DNA of 64,000 nucleotides from Pseudobutyrivibrio sp. (lineage in GTDB: Bacteria > Bacillota > Clostridia > Lachnospirales > Lachnospiraceae), in the NCBI GenBank assembly GCA_024684955.1, contig JAIKWH010000062.1, positions 1 through 64,000 on the forward strand. Direction: 5' to 3'. The position numbers and the translations under genes were made by a program. Shown here piece by piece: positions 29,344 through 38,406 of the stretch; positions within the stretch are counted from its first letter, which is position 1; each line of letters starts with the position of its first letter. The notes beneath the pieces are model-generated. The model searched no databases. It saw only the letters and a list, made by a program, of their open reading frames with translations, and had not been told where the DNA came from.

Positions 29344-30138
29344 TTACCTTTTTGGGCTTCGCCCAAATACCTCTAAGTTCATGTTAAGACGGCCCTTCTT
29401 TGTTGGGCCGCCGTCATGAACAAATTTAAATTTTCCAAAGCCACGAAGGGATACTGTATCACCCTCTGATAGCAGTTTATCGTTATTTTCAATTATATGA
29501 CCATTTACAGAGACTTTTTTCTCTGTGAAATAACTGATTGTATCCTTTCGTGAAATATTATAGACTTTGGCGATCACGGCATCTGCTCTTGGAGAAGATA
29601 CCTGAATAGTGATCGATGAAATGGACTCCTTGATATAGGATTCTGGCAGCTCACTAATTGAGCATTTAACATTGTTTCTTCCTACGGAAACAAAGTTCTC
29701 TAACAAATATTCGGCGGTAGATTCGTCCACATAGATGTAAGCATCCATGTGATCCACGAAGATATCGCCGAATTTTTTTCTATCTATTCCAAGGCTCATA
29801 AGAGAGCCCAGGTAGTCTCTGTGAGTATATTCTTTGGCAAATTTTTTTGCCAATGGTTCCACCTTGATACATTTAATTGGAAAATCTACATTGTATCCCA
29901 TGTAATCTTCATTTCCAAAGCGAACCATCTTTCTTTCGCAGGATTCATTGCCACCAAAAAGATCATAAGGCACTGGTGCAAAGTTTTTATCTCGACATGC
30001 CTGATAAAAGATTTCCTGTCCTGCCATACCGAGAAAGTCACTAAAACAATATATATTATTTGAGTATGCCCTCTGGGACAACTCAATTAATCTCTTATAT
30101 AAAAGTTTCTCTTCTGAATTCATTTTAGTACCTCTCAA
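29344..30138 (-). CDS. S4-domain RNA-binding protein, YlmH-like
   Basis: SSPRADAVIAKVYNISRKDTISYFTEKKVSVNGHIIENNDKLLSEGDTVSLRGFGKF. Confidence 0.92.
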   Translation of the reverse strand: MRGTKMNSEEKLLYKRLIELSQRAYSNNIYCFSDFLGMAGQEIFYQACRDKNFAPVPYDLFGGNESCERKMVRFGNEDYMGYNVDFPIKCIKVEPLAKKFAKEYTHRDYLGSLMSLGIDRKKFGDIFVDHMDAYIYVDESTAEYLLENFVSVGRNNVKCSISELPESYIKESISSITIQVSSPRADAVIAKVYNISRKDTISYFTEKKVSVNGHIIENNDKLLSEGDTVSLRGFGKFKFVHDGGPTKKGRLNMNLEVFGRSPKR

Positions 30139-30216
30139 TGCCTTTAATTGGTTTTAATTATATATAAAATCATTTAAAATAAAAGGGATGTATATTTAGA
30201 AAGTTGGTAATGCAGT

Positions 30217-30855
30217 ATGAATAAAATTAATACAGATGGAATTATATTTGACTTGGATGGCACAGTTTGGGATAACACTCCTATATTTGCAAAAGCATGG
30301 ACAGATGCCTGCCAAAAAAGAGGTTATGATGTTGTATTTACAGCAGATCGATTAAAGGAATTGTTTGGCCAGACTATGACAGATATTGCAGATCAATCCA
30401 TTCCAGATGAGAGTCCTGAAAGGAGATATGCAACACTTAAAGCCTGTGAGGAGGAGGAAATGTTGGCCCTTTATGCAAGCCCAGTAGATACCTTTTATCC
30501 AGGCCTCATTGACCTTATAAAGGGACTGAGTAAAAGAGTAAACTTATATGTGGTAAGTAATTGCCAGCAGGGCTATATAGAGTCATTCCTTGAGAGAGGA
30601 AATCTGGAGGAGTATTTTACAGACTTCATTTGTTACGGAGACAACGGCCTTGGTAAGGCAGACAACATAAAACTTATTGTAGAAAAAAATAATATTAAGC
30701 ACCCTATTTATGTGGGGGATATTCAAAAGGACAAGGACGCCTGTGACCAGGCTGGTGTTGATTTCGTTTGGGCTTCATATGGATATGATGAAAAGGTTGA
30801 TTCATATGTGGCAAAGATAGACAGCATTGGAGAATTAAATGAGTTGATTTCTTAG
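30217..30855 (+). CDS. HAD family hydrolase
   Basis: IIFDLDGTVWDNTPIF; VGDIQKDKDACDQAGVDFVWASYGY. Confidence 0.95.
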   Translation: MNKINTDGIIFDLDGTVWDNTPIFAKAWTDACQKRGYDVVFTADRLKELFGQTMTDIADQSIPDESPERRYATLKACEEEEMLALYASPVDTFYPGLIDLIKGLSKRVNLYVVSNCQQGYIESFLERGNLEEYFTDFICYGDNGLGKADNIKLIVEKNNIKHPIYVGDIQKDKDACDQAGVDFVWASYGYDEKVDSYVAKIDSIGELNELIS

Positions 30856-30866
30856 GAGGCTATTTC

Positions 30867-31286
30867 ATGAAATATAATGTAGAGGCAATATTTGAAGATT
30901 ATTCATATTTAGGTGGGGTAAAAAAGAAGGCAGACTATGACCATAATTTTAATCTTTTTATGGAAAAGCGTTTTCCCCTTTTAGAGGAATTCCTTAATAG
31001 TGAGGATATACAAACTGAGAGCCAGGCTTTTTGCCAGCAAATGTTTGATGCTTTCAGCAAGAGGGGCAAGATTTCTGCAGGCAATCAGATGGACCTTAAT
31101 TATTTTGCTATTTATTATATTTTCCCATCTATTTTAAAGGAGAGAGAAAACGGAAAAGAAATCTGTGATATCTTGAGAGACACATGGAATTCATTTTTTA
31201 AGGCCCAAATCAATTACACAGATTTTGACAGTTTGAGAGAGGGATTTCAGGCAAAATTCTTTGGGATTCCAATCGGAAAGAATTAA
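30867..31286 (+). CDS. hypothetical protein, 139 aa
   Basis: ORF with SD, translationally spaced between HAD and alaX-like genes. Confidence 0.7.
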   Translation: MKYNVEAIFEDYSYLGGVKKKADYDHNFNLFMEKRFPLLEEFLNSEDIQTESQAFCQQMFDAFSKRGKISAGNQMDLNYFAIYYIFPSILKERENGKEICDILRDTWNSFFKAQINYTDFDSLREGFQAKFFGIPIGKN

Positions 31287-31288
31287 TA

Positions 31289-32452
31289 ATGAAAAGTATT
31301 TGCTTATATGATCAGGACCCCTTTTTAAAAGAGTTTACAGCCAAGCTTGTGAGCATTACAGAAAATGAAAAGGGCCTTTGTTTAGAACTAAATCAAACAG
31401 TGTTTTTCCCTGAACAGGGAGGACAAAGTTCAGATATTGGTATCCTTGGGGGATTTCATGTATATGATGTGCAAATTAACCAGGGGACCATTCTCCATTA
31501 TTGCACTAATGAGGGTAATATTCCTTTGCCAAAACCTGGAGATGAAATAAGGGGAGCGATTGATTGGGAACACAGGTTTAACAACATGCAACAGCACTCT
31601 GGAGAGCATGTATTTACAGGCTTGTGCCATAATGAATACGGGGCAGAAAATGTTGGATTTCACCTTAGCGACAATACAGTCACCTTGGATTTAAACATTA
31701 ATCTTGGTCCTGAGCAGATTGCGCACATAGAGAGGGAGGCAAACCTTGTAATAGCAAGAGATTTGCCAATAAAGGCCTACTATCCTAGCAAGGAGGAGGC
31801 TCAAGAAATTGTCTATAGGTCTAAAAAGGAAATTGATTCTGACCTTAGATTGGTAGAGATAGAAGGGATTGATACATGCGCTTGTTGCGCCCCTCATGTA
31901 AAGACCACCGGGCAGATAGGGATGATAAAGGTGGTGTCCTTTAATAAATACAAGGGAGGCACCAGGGTATATATTGCCTGCGGACTGAGGGCCTTGGCTG
32001 ATTACAATAGGAGGATGGATTTGCTTGCAAGGTCATACCAGGCCTTGAGTTGCAGTGAGGATGACCTACCAGACAAAGTGGCAGATATGATAGCTGCCAA
32101 CAAAAATCTCCAGTTTCAACTGTCTAGCCTAAAGGGGCAAATCCTTATGGAGCAAGTATCAAAAACTGACCCAAATGAGAATAAACTCCTGATTTTCACA
32201 ACTGGGGCAGATGTCAAAAATATGCGTGAAGGAATAAATTCATTTTTAAAGACTCATGACGGAGAAGCCTTCATATTTTCTGGAGATGACGTAAATGGGT
32301 ATAATTTTGTAATTGGATCAAACATCTCAGATTGCATGGAAATATCAAGGAATATTAAAGATAGATTTAGGGGAAAATGGGGAGGAAGTTCTAAAATGAT
32401 ACAGGGCAATCTCCTCGCCTGCGAAAAAGATATAAGAAAAATGTTTGAATGA
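31289..32452 (+). CDS. alanyl-tRNA editing protein (AlaX-L with DHHA1-like C-terminus)
   Basis: QQHSGEHVFTGLCH, DTCACCAPHVKTTGQIG, WGGSSKMIQG. Confidence 0.93.
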   Translation: MKSICLYDQDPFLKEFTAKLVSITENEKGLCLELNQTVFFPEQGGQSSDIGILGGFHVYDVQINQGTILHYCTNEGNIPLPKPGDEIRGAIDWEHRFNNMQQHSGEHVFTGLCHNEYGAENVGFHLSDNTVTLDLNINLGPEQIAHIEREANLVIARDLPIKAYYPSKEEAQEIVYRSKKEIDSDLRLVEIEGIDTCACCAPHVKTTGQIGMIKVVSFNKYKGGTRVYIACGLRALADYNRRMDLLARSYQALSCSEDDLPDKVADMIAANKNLQFQLSSLKGQILMEQVSKTDPNENKLLIFTTGADVKNMREGINSFLKTHDGEAFIFSGDDVNGYNFVIGSNISDCMEISRNIKDRFRGKWGGSSKMIQGNLLACEKDIRKMFE

Positions 32453-32478
32453 GTAAAAATTTCGGGGAGGACAATTTT

Positions 32479-33195
32479 ATGACACGCCAAGAAAGAGAAG
32501 AACGACTAGAAAAAAGGCGAAGAATACGAGTAAGAAGAGCCAAAAGAATTGCAGCGGAACTGGCCATTTGTATTTCCATAGGAATAGTAGCAGGTATTCT
32601 CACCTATATTATTTTGGATGGTAGAGGCGATGCGGCCAAGGCCCTCACCCCAGCGGATGACGCCAAAATTGAGGAAGTGGTTGAATCAGAAATAGAAGAG
32701 GAAAAAGGTAATCCTGATGTGGTTGATGCCCTGGAAAAAGAAGGGAATGAACCAGAGGAAGAGGATGAGGATAAGACAAAAACTATAGACAAGTCATCCT
32801 ATGTAGAAAGCATCAGGTCCTGGTCTGATGAGGAAATCACGGCGGCCATTTCTGAGAGAAAGGGTTATTTAAGCCAGACCAAGTATTACAGTCAGGTATC
32901 CTCATATCTTGCATCAAAAGGCATATCAGAGGAAGATGGCCAGTGCATTTACCTGTTTGATACTGCAAGAACCTTATATACAGCAGAGGATTTCCAAGGG
33001 ATTTCACCTGATGTTATTCGCATAATCAAAAATGAGATATATGCCAGACATGGTTACAGCTTTAGGGACCCAGATCTTTACAACTATTTTATGGGTCAGA
33101 TTTGGTATAGCCCAAGTGTCTTGGCAGAAGATTTTTCAGAGGAGATATTTTCAGAGACAGAGGTTAAAAACCTTGACCTTATCAATGCTCTGTAG
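32479..33195 (+). CDS. YARHG domain membrane-anchored protein
   Basis: [33 protein letters not shown]-terminal TM; SD GGGGAGG before 32479. Confidence 0.88.
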   Translation: MTRQEREERLEKRRRIRVRRAKRIAAELAICISIGIVAGILTYIILDGRGDAAKALTPADDAKIEEVVESEIEEEKGNPDVVDALEKEGNEPEEEDEDKTKTIDKSSYVESIRSWSDEEITAAISERKGYLSQTKYYSQVSSYLASKGISEEDGQCIYLFDTARTLYTAEDFQGISPDVIRIIKNEIYARHGYSFRDPDLYNYFMGQIWYSPSVLAEDFSEEIFSETEVKNLDLINAL

Positions 33196-33203
33196 GAATA
33201 AAA

Positions 33204-33878
33204 ATGTCAGCAATTTCAAATGATTGGCTTGAACCCCTCAGTCCGGAGTTTAAAAAGCCTTACTACAAAGATTTATATGAGAGTGTAAAAAGAGAATACA
33301 GCCAGGGGCCTGTTTATCCACCGGCTGATGATATTTTTAACGCCTTTGATTTTACGCCCTTATCTCAGGTAAAGGTGGTAATTATAGGCCAGGACCCATA
33401 TCACGAGCCAGGCCAGGCTCATGGTCTTTGCTTTTCTGTAAAGCCAGGGGTAAAGACACCCCCATCCCTTGTTAATATCTATAAGGAATTGCAGGATGAT
33501 TTGGGACTGAAAATTCCCAACAATGGTTATTTAGAAAAGTGGGCAAGACAGGGTGTCCTTATGCTCAACAACGTGCTTACAGTGCGGGCCCACGAGGCCA
33601 ACTCCCACAAAAATCTTGGCTGGGAGCAATTTACTGATGCTGTTATTGATATATTAAACAAACAGGACAGACCTATAGTATTCCTTTTATGGGGCAGTCC
33701 TGCAGCAAAAAAATGTGTCAAATTAAATAATAGCAATCATCTAATTCTAAAAGCAGCTCATCCAAGTCCACTGTCAGCCTACAGAGGGTTTTTTGGCTGC
33801 AAACATTTCTCAAAGACCAATGAATTTCTCGCTTCTAAAGGCCTTAGTCCAATTGATTGGCAAATAGAGGATTTATAA
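33204..33878 (+). CDS. ung: uracil-DNA glycosylase
   Basis: [37 protein letters not shown]. Confidence 0.97.
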   Translation: MSAISNDWLEPLSPEFKKPYYKDLYESVKREYSQGPVYPPADDIFNAFDFTPLSQVKVVIIGQDPYHEPGQAHGLCFSVKPGVKTPPSLVNIYKELQDDLGLKIPNNGYLEKWARQGVLMLNNVLTVRAHEANSHKNLGWEQFTDAVIDILNKQDRPIVFLLWGSPAAKKCVKLNNSNHLILKAAHPSPLSAYRGFFGCKHFSKTNEFLASKGLSPIDWQIEDL

Positions 33879-34012
33879 GGATTATTCACAGAAAGTTCAA
33901 AGAGTCTCTATTGAGGATTTTTGTATTATGAACTAATATTTTATTAAGAGAAATTCCGCAATTTTTAGGATTTGACAAGCAAAAAAGTAAAGGCAAATTT
34001 ATTTGTTTTCGT

Positions 34013-36460
34013 ATGAAACTCAAGGGGATTTATAAAAAATTTTTCGGCGCTGATCTTCCAATCGATCTTGTGATGTTCAACATTGTTACATTTATGGGAT
34101 TGACTGGAGGTTTACTTGCGCTGATTTTTAATTTGCTAAATCATGTCACTACTGCCCTGACAGCAACAGTAATAGCTGCCATAGCAGTGGATTGTGTTTG
34201 CATATATATGGCAAATTACAAGAACCATGTTAGAAACAGTGCTATTGCAGTGGTATTCATGGTGGCAGTGGTGCTGCTGCCTGTAATGTTTTTTAACACC
34301 GGTGGAGTCAACTCTGGTATAGTCTGCTGGTTTTCTATGGGATTGGTATTCATATTCCTCCTTTTGGATGGAATGGATTTTTTGTTTATGCTTTTGACGG
34401 ACATAGCCGTAATAGTGGGTTGTTATGTGATTGGTTATGTGCATCCAGAGTATATAATTCCGCTAGAGTCAGACAAGGCTGTTTTTATAGATGTGTTGGA
34501 ATCTATGTTTATTACAGTAGGTGCCATTGGAATAATTATTAAATTTCAGGCAAGTATTTATAACAAACTATATTCTGACGTGGCCGTTAATAATGACGAT
34601 CTGTTAGAGAAGACTCTTGCTGCAAAACGAGCAGAAAGATTAGCCCAGACAGCTACAAAGGCTAAAACAAATTTCCTGGCAAACATGTCTCACGAAATTA
34701 GGACGCCTATTAACTCAATCATGGGTATGGATGAGATGATTCTCCGGGAAACCACGGAAAAGAAGGTTGAGGAATATGCCTTAGATATAAAAACAGCATC
34801 ACAGAGTCTTCTTTCTCTTATAAACGATATTCTTGACATTTCAAAAATTGAATCAGGTAAGTTGGGAATCATCGAGGGCGAATATGAATTTATGAGCCTT
34901 ATGCATGACATACTGACAAATATAGGATTGAGGGCCAAGGACAAGGGCCTAAAATTGGTCTGCAGCATAGATAAAAATATTCCATCAGTTTTGGTGGGAG
35001 ATGACATTCGTATCAAGCAGATACTTATAAATATACTTACAAATGCAATTAAATATACTCCAGAGGGGTCAATCACCCTGACTGTAGATGTTAAAAGCAC
35101 AAGTGGCAATAGCGTAGAACTGGGCTTTAGCGTAAAAGATACAGGAATTGGCATCAAGGAAGAGGATAAGAAGAAACTCTTTGAATCCTTTGAGAGGCTG
35201 GAGATGGACCGGAATAGAAATATTGAGGGGGCCGGCCTGGGAATGGCTATCACCCAAAGCCTTCTTAATATGATGGGGACTTCTCTCAAGGTGGACAGCG
35301 AATACGGCAAGGGTTCAGATTTTCATTTTACCTTATCCCAGCAGGTGGCAGAGGCAGAGCCAATTGGCGACTTTGAAACAAGGCTTAATAACATGACTGC
35401 CAACTACGAATATTCTGCCAGTTTTGAGGCCCCAAAGGCAAAGTTCCTTGTTGTAGACGACAATGCCATGAATCGCAAGGTTTTTATAGCCTTGCTTAAA
35501 GAGTCAAAGGTCCAGGTAGAAGAGGCTGAAAGCGGAAAAGAATGTCTCATGATGATTTGCAAAAAGCATTATGACATGATTTTCCTTGACCATATGATGC
35601 CGGAGTTGGACGGTGTGGAAACATTAAAGGCAATGTCTACCCTGGAGGGAAACAAGTGCCTTGGCACACCAGTAATTGCACTGACCGCCAATGCCATAGC
35701 AGGAGCCAAGGAAAAATACTTGTCTTGGGGTTTCCACGGATTTTTGCCGAAGCCTATTATTCCAGCCCAGTTGGAAAAAACTATCAGGGACTTTTTGCCA
35801 GAGGATCTCATGAAATACTATGCAAAGGATGAGACAGAGCAAGAAAAGAAAGATAGGGTATACAAGGTAGAACTGCCAGACATAGAAGGAGTTGATTGGG
35901 ATTATGCCCTTTTGCATTTCCCAGATACCGGCATGGTATATCAGACGGCAGTGGATTTTTCCAAGTCAATTGATTATGAGAAAAATGCCATTAGTAATCT
36001 CTATGATTCTTTAGATGGGGATTTTCCGTTGGAAGATTATAGGATTAAGGTCCACGGGGTAAAATCTATGGCAAATACCATAGGTGCTACAGCCTTAGGA
36101 GGCCTGGCCAAGACCTGTGAATACGCAGCAAAGGAAAATAAAATAGAAAAAATAAGAGTTCTAACACCAATTTTGCTTGAGGAAATGGATAGCATGCGTG
36201 AGAAATTATCAGGCCTACATGATGACGCAGACAAGCCTACCATGGAAGATGTTGATGGACTGCAGGCGCTGCTGGAAATGCTTAAGATGTCTCTTATAAC
36301 TCATGATTCTGAACAGAGCGACAACATCGCAGGGCAGATTGATTCTTATTCTTATGAGCCAGAGGTGCAAAAAGAGGTCGACAGACTGCTCCTTTGTGTT
36401 ATCAATTTTAAGGAAGAAGAAGCAATCGACATTATTAATAGCCTACAGGCAAAAGGCTAA
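34013..36460 (+). CDS. hybrid sensor histidine kinase with receiver and HPt-like domains
   Basis: FLANMSHEIRTPINSIMG H-box, HATPase, receiver DHMMPELDGVETL, HPt-like VHGVKSMANTIGA. Confidence 0.95.
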   Translation: MKLKGIYKKFFGADLPIDLVMFNIVTFMGLTGGLLALIFNLLNHVTTALTATVIAAIAVDCVCIYMANYKNHVRNSAIAVVFMVAVVLLPVMFFNTGGVNSGIVCWFSMGLVFIFLLLDGMDFLFMLLTDIAVIVGCYVIGYVHPEYIIPLESDKAVFIDVLESMFITVGAIGIIIKFQASIYNKLYSDVAVNNDDLLEKTLAAKRAERLAQTATKAKTNFLANMSHEIRTPINSIMGMDEMILRETTEKKVEEYALDIKTASQSLLSLINDILDISKIESGKLGIIEGEYEFMSLMHDILTNIGLRAKDKGLKLVCSIDKNIPSVLVGDDIRIKQILINILTNAIKYTPEGSITLTVDVKSTSGNSVELGFSVKDTGIGIKEEDKKKLFESFERLEMDRNRNIEGAGLGMAITQSLLNMMGTSLKVDSEYGKGSDFHFTLSQQVAEAEPIGDFETRLNNMTANYEYSASFEAPKAKFLVVDDNAMNRKVFIALLKESKVQVEEAESGKECLMMICKKHYDMIFLDHMMPELDGVETLKAMSTLEGNKCLGTPVIALTANAIAGAKEKYLSWGFHGFLPKPIIPAQLEKTIRDFLPEDLMKYYAKDETEQEKKDRVYKVELPDIEGVDWDYALLHFPDTGMVYQTAVDFSKSIDYEKNAISNLYDSLDGDFPLEDYRIKVHGVKSMANTIGATALGGLAKTCEYAAKENKIEKIRVLTPILLEEMDSMREKLSGLHDDADKPTMEDVDGLQALLEMLKMSLITHDSEQSDNIAGQIDSYSYEPEVQKEVDRLLLCVINFKEEEAIDIINSLQAKG

Positions 36461-36469
36461 GGAGGAGCA

Positions 36470-37228
36470 ATGCATAAGGTACTTATAATAGGCGATTTTG
36501 TAAACGATACATCGGACATTAATACAATCCTGAACAATCACTTTGACACTCAGCTTTGTACTAATAGCGGGAAAATTGTGAAGCCCATACTTAAAATGTA
36601 CGCTCCTGATTTAGTGCTCATGGACATAGACAAATTTGATAAACTTTCTGCAGATGTTTATCAGGCCATTGAGGAATATAACCCTCGATTACCAGTGATA
36701 ACCTATGGCAGTGAGTCAAAGAAACAATTGTTTATTCCTTATTACTATTCAGGTCAGTGCAAGCATCTAAACCAGCCTGATGAGGAGGCTATTATCAAGG
36801 CGATCTGCAAGGAATTTGGTATGAATGCAGATGCTATAATAAGTGGCAGCAGGGAACAGGGTAAGAAGCACATTATTGTTGTTGACGACAATCCGGTTTT
36901 GCTGAGAAATATGAGAAACATGCTGCAGGAAAGATATAGGATTAGTCTGACAACCTCTGCAGCCCAATGTATGAAGGTAATGGGTCAGGACAAGCCTGAT
37001 CTTATAATACTAGACTATGAGATGCCTGTAGTGGATGGAAGACAGACCTTGGAAATGATTAGATCTGACCCGGATTTTGAGAAGGTGCCGGTAATATTCT
37101 TGACAGGTATTGCAGACAAGGAGCATGTTGATGCAGTCCTTGATTTAAAACCTGCTGGATACTTTGTAAAGCCACCTATGCAGACCAAAATAATAGGGGC
37201 AATAGAAAGCATATTCAATAAAGAGTAG
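36470..37228 (+). CDS. response regulator with two receiver-like domains and no output domain
   Basis: IIVVDDNPVLLRNM...LIILDYEMPVVDGRQTL...VIFLTG; degenerate N-terminal receiver. Confidence 0.92.
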   Translation: MHKVLIIGDFVNDTSDINTILNNHFDTQLCTNSGKIVKPILKMYAPDLVLMDIDKFDKLSADVYQAIEEYNPRLPVITYGSESKKQLFIPYYYSGQCKHLNQPDEEAIIKAICKEFGMNADAIISGSREQGKKHIIVVDDNPVLLRNMRNMLQERYRISLTTSAAQCMKVMGQDKPDLIILDYEMPVVDGRQTLEMIRSDPDFEKVPVIFLTGIADKEHVDAVLDLKPAGYFVKPPMQTKIIGAIESIFNKE

Positions 37229-37244
37229 GCTATAATAATAAATA

Positions 37245-37275
37245 AAAAGGTGGCGGTTATTGTCACCTTTTTTTA
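37245..37275 (+). terminator. Rho-independent terminator
   Basis: AAAAGGTG...CACCTTTTTTT. Confidence 0.8.
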
Positions 37276-37320
37276 ATCTGTGGTATAGTAAAATCCAGGG
37301 GAAAATGTTAGGGAGAAACT

Positions 37321-38406
37321 ATGAGACTTATTCATTGCGCAGATCTGCATTTAGATTCTAAAATGGAGAGCAACCTGGACAAAGACCAGGCAATGCTTCG
37401 CAGAAGCGAACTGACAGAGACTTTTGAGGGCATGGTGGAGTATGCAGCAAAGGAAGATGTCGGTGCCATTCTTATTTCTGGCGATTTATTTGACAAAACC
37501 CATATTAGAAAAGAAGTAAAAAAGAGAGTTGTAGCTCAGATTAATCTCCACCCAGAGATTGAGTTTTATTACCTCAAGGGCAATCACGACAAGTGCGACT
37601 TTATGGAGGAGGGGATTGATGAGATTCCTGACAATTTCCATATGTTCTCTGACCAGGCCTGGACTAGCTATGACTACAAGGGCATAGTGATAAGCGGCAT
37701 GGAAATCAATGCAGATAATGTTAAGTCTATGCCTGATAGGTTGGTTTTGGATTCTAATAAATTAAACATAGTTATGCTCCACGGCCAGCAGTCTGACTAC
37801 GATGGTAAGGACGGGGCTGAGATTGTAAACACCAGGGCCCTGGCAGGGAAGTTTATAGATTATCTTGCTCTGGGCCATGTTCATAAATACATATATGAAA
37901 AATTGGACGACAGGGGAGTATATTGCTACCCAGGCTGCCTGGAGGGTAGGGGTTTTGACGAGACTGGGGACAAGGGATTTGTCCTTTTAGAGATAAATGA
38001 TGGAAAGATATCATCAGAGTTTATTCCTTTTGCAAAAAGAAGATTGCACGAGATTAGTGTGGATGTAAAGGCCAGCATGGACATTAATGCTGTTATAGCA
38101 AAGGCAAGGGAATTGGCCAGCGATGTGGATCCACAGGACTTGGTAAAATTTGTTCTCCTTGGTGAGAGAGAATTAGATGATGAATTAGATATTATAAAAC
38201 TTGTTCACTACTTCGAGAATAAGTTTTTCTTTGTAAAATGTTATGACAGGACCAAGACTATTATTGACTATGATAGTTTTCTTTATGACAAGAGTCTCAA
38301 GGGAGAATTTGTCAGAATGGTCCAGGGAGAAAATCTTGATGAGGACACTAAATCAAAGATTATCGAACTGGGAATCAAAGCCATAATGGGGGAGGATATA
38401 CTATGA
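37321..38406 (+). CDS. metallophosphoesterase, SbcD/YhaO-like
   Basis: MRLIHCADLHLDSKM, ISGDLFDK, LKGNHDKCD, ALGHVHKY. Confidence 0.95.
   Translation: MRLIHCADLHLDSKMESNLDKDQAMLRRSELTETFEGMVEYAAKEDVGAILISGDLFDKTHIRKEVKKRVVAQINLHPEIEFYYLKGNHDKCDFMEEGIDEIPDNFHMFSDQAWTSYDYKGIVISGMEINADNVKSMPDRLVLDSNKLNIVMLHGQQSDYDGKDGAEIVNTRALAGKFIDYLALGHVHKYIYEKLDDRGVYCYPGCLEGRGFDETGDKGFVLLEINDGKISSEFIPFAKRRLHEISVDVKASMDINAVIAKARELASDVDPQDLVKFVLLGERELDDELDIIKLVHYFENKFFFVKCYDRTKTIIDYDSFLYDKSLKGEFVRMVQGENLDEDTKSKIIELGIKAIMGEDIL

Noticed and set aside
29351-29367. TTTGGGCttcGCCCAAA hairpin at the convergent ends of the dehydrogenase and ylmH genes
   Set aside because: Lies within the ylmH coding end and lacks a following T-run on the plus strand, so a terminator call is not supported.
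34690-35310. 206-aa minus-strand ORF
   Set aside because: Antisense shadow of the histidine kinase catalytic region.
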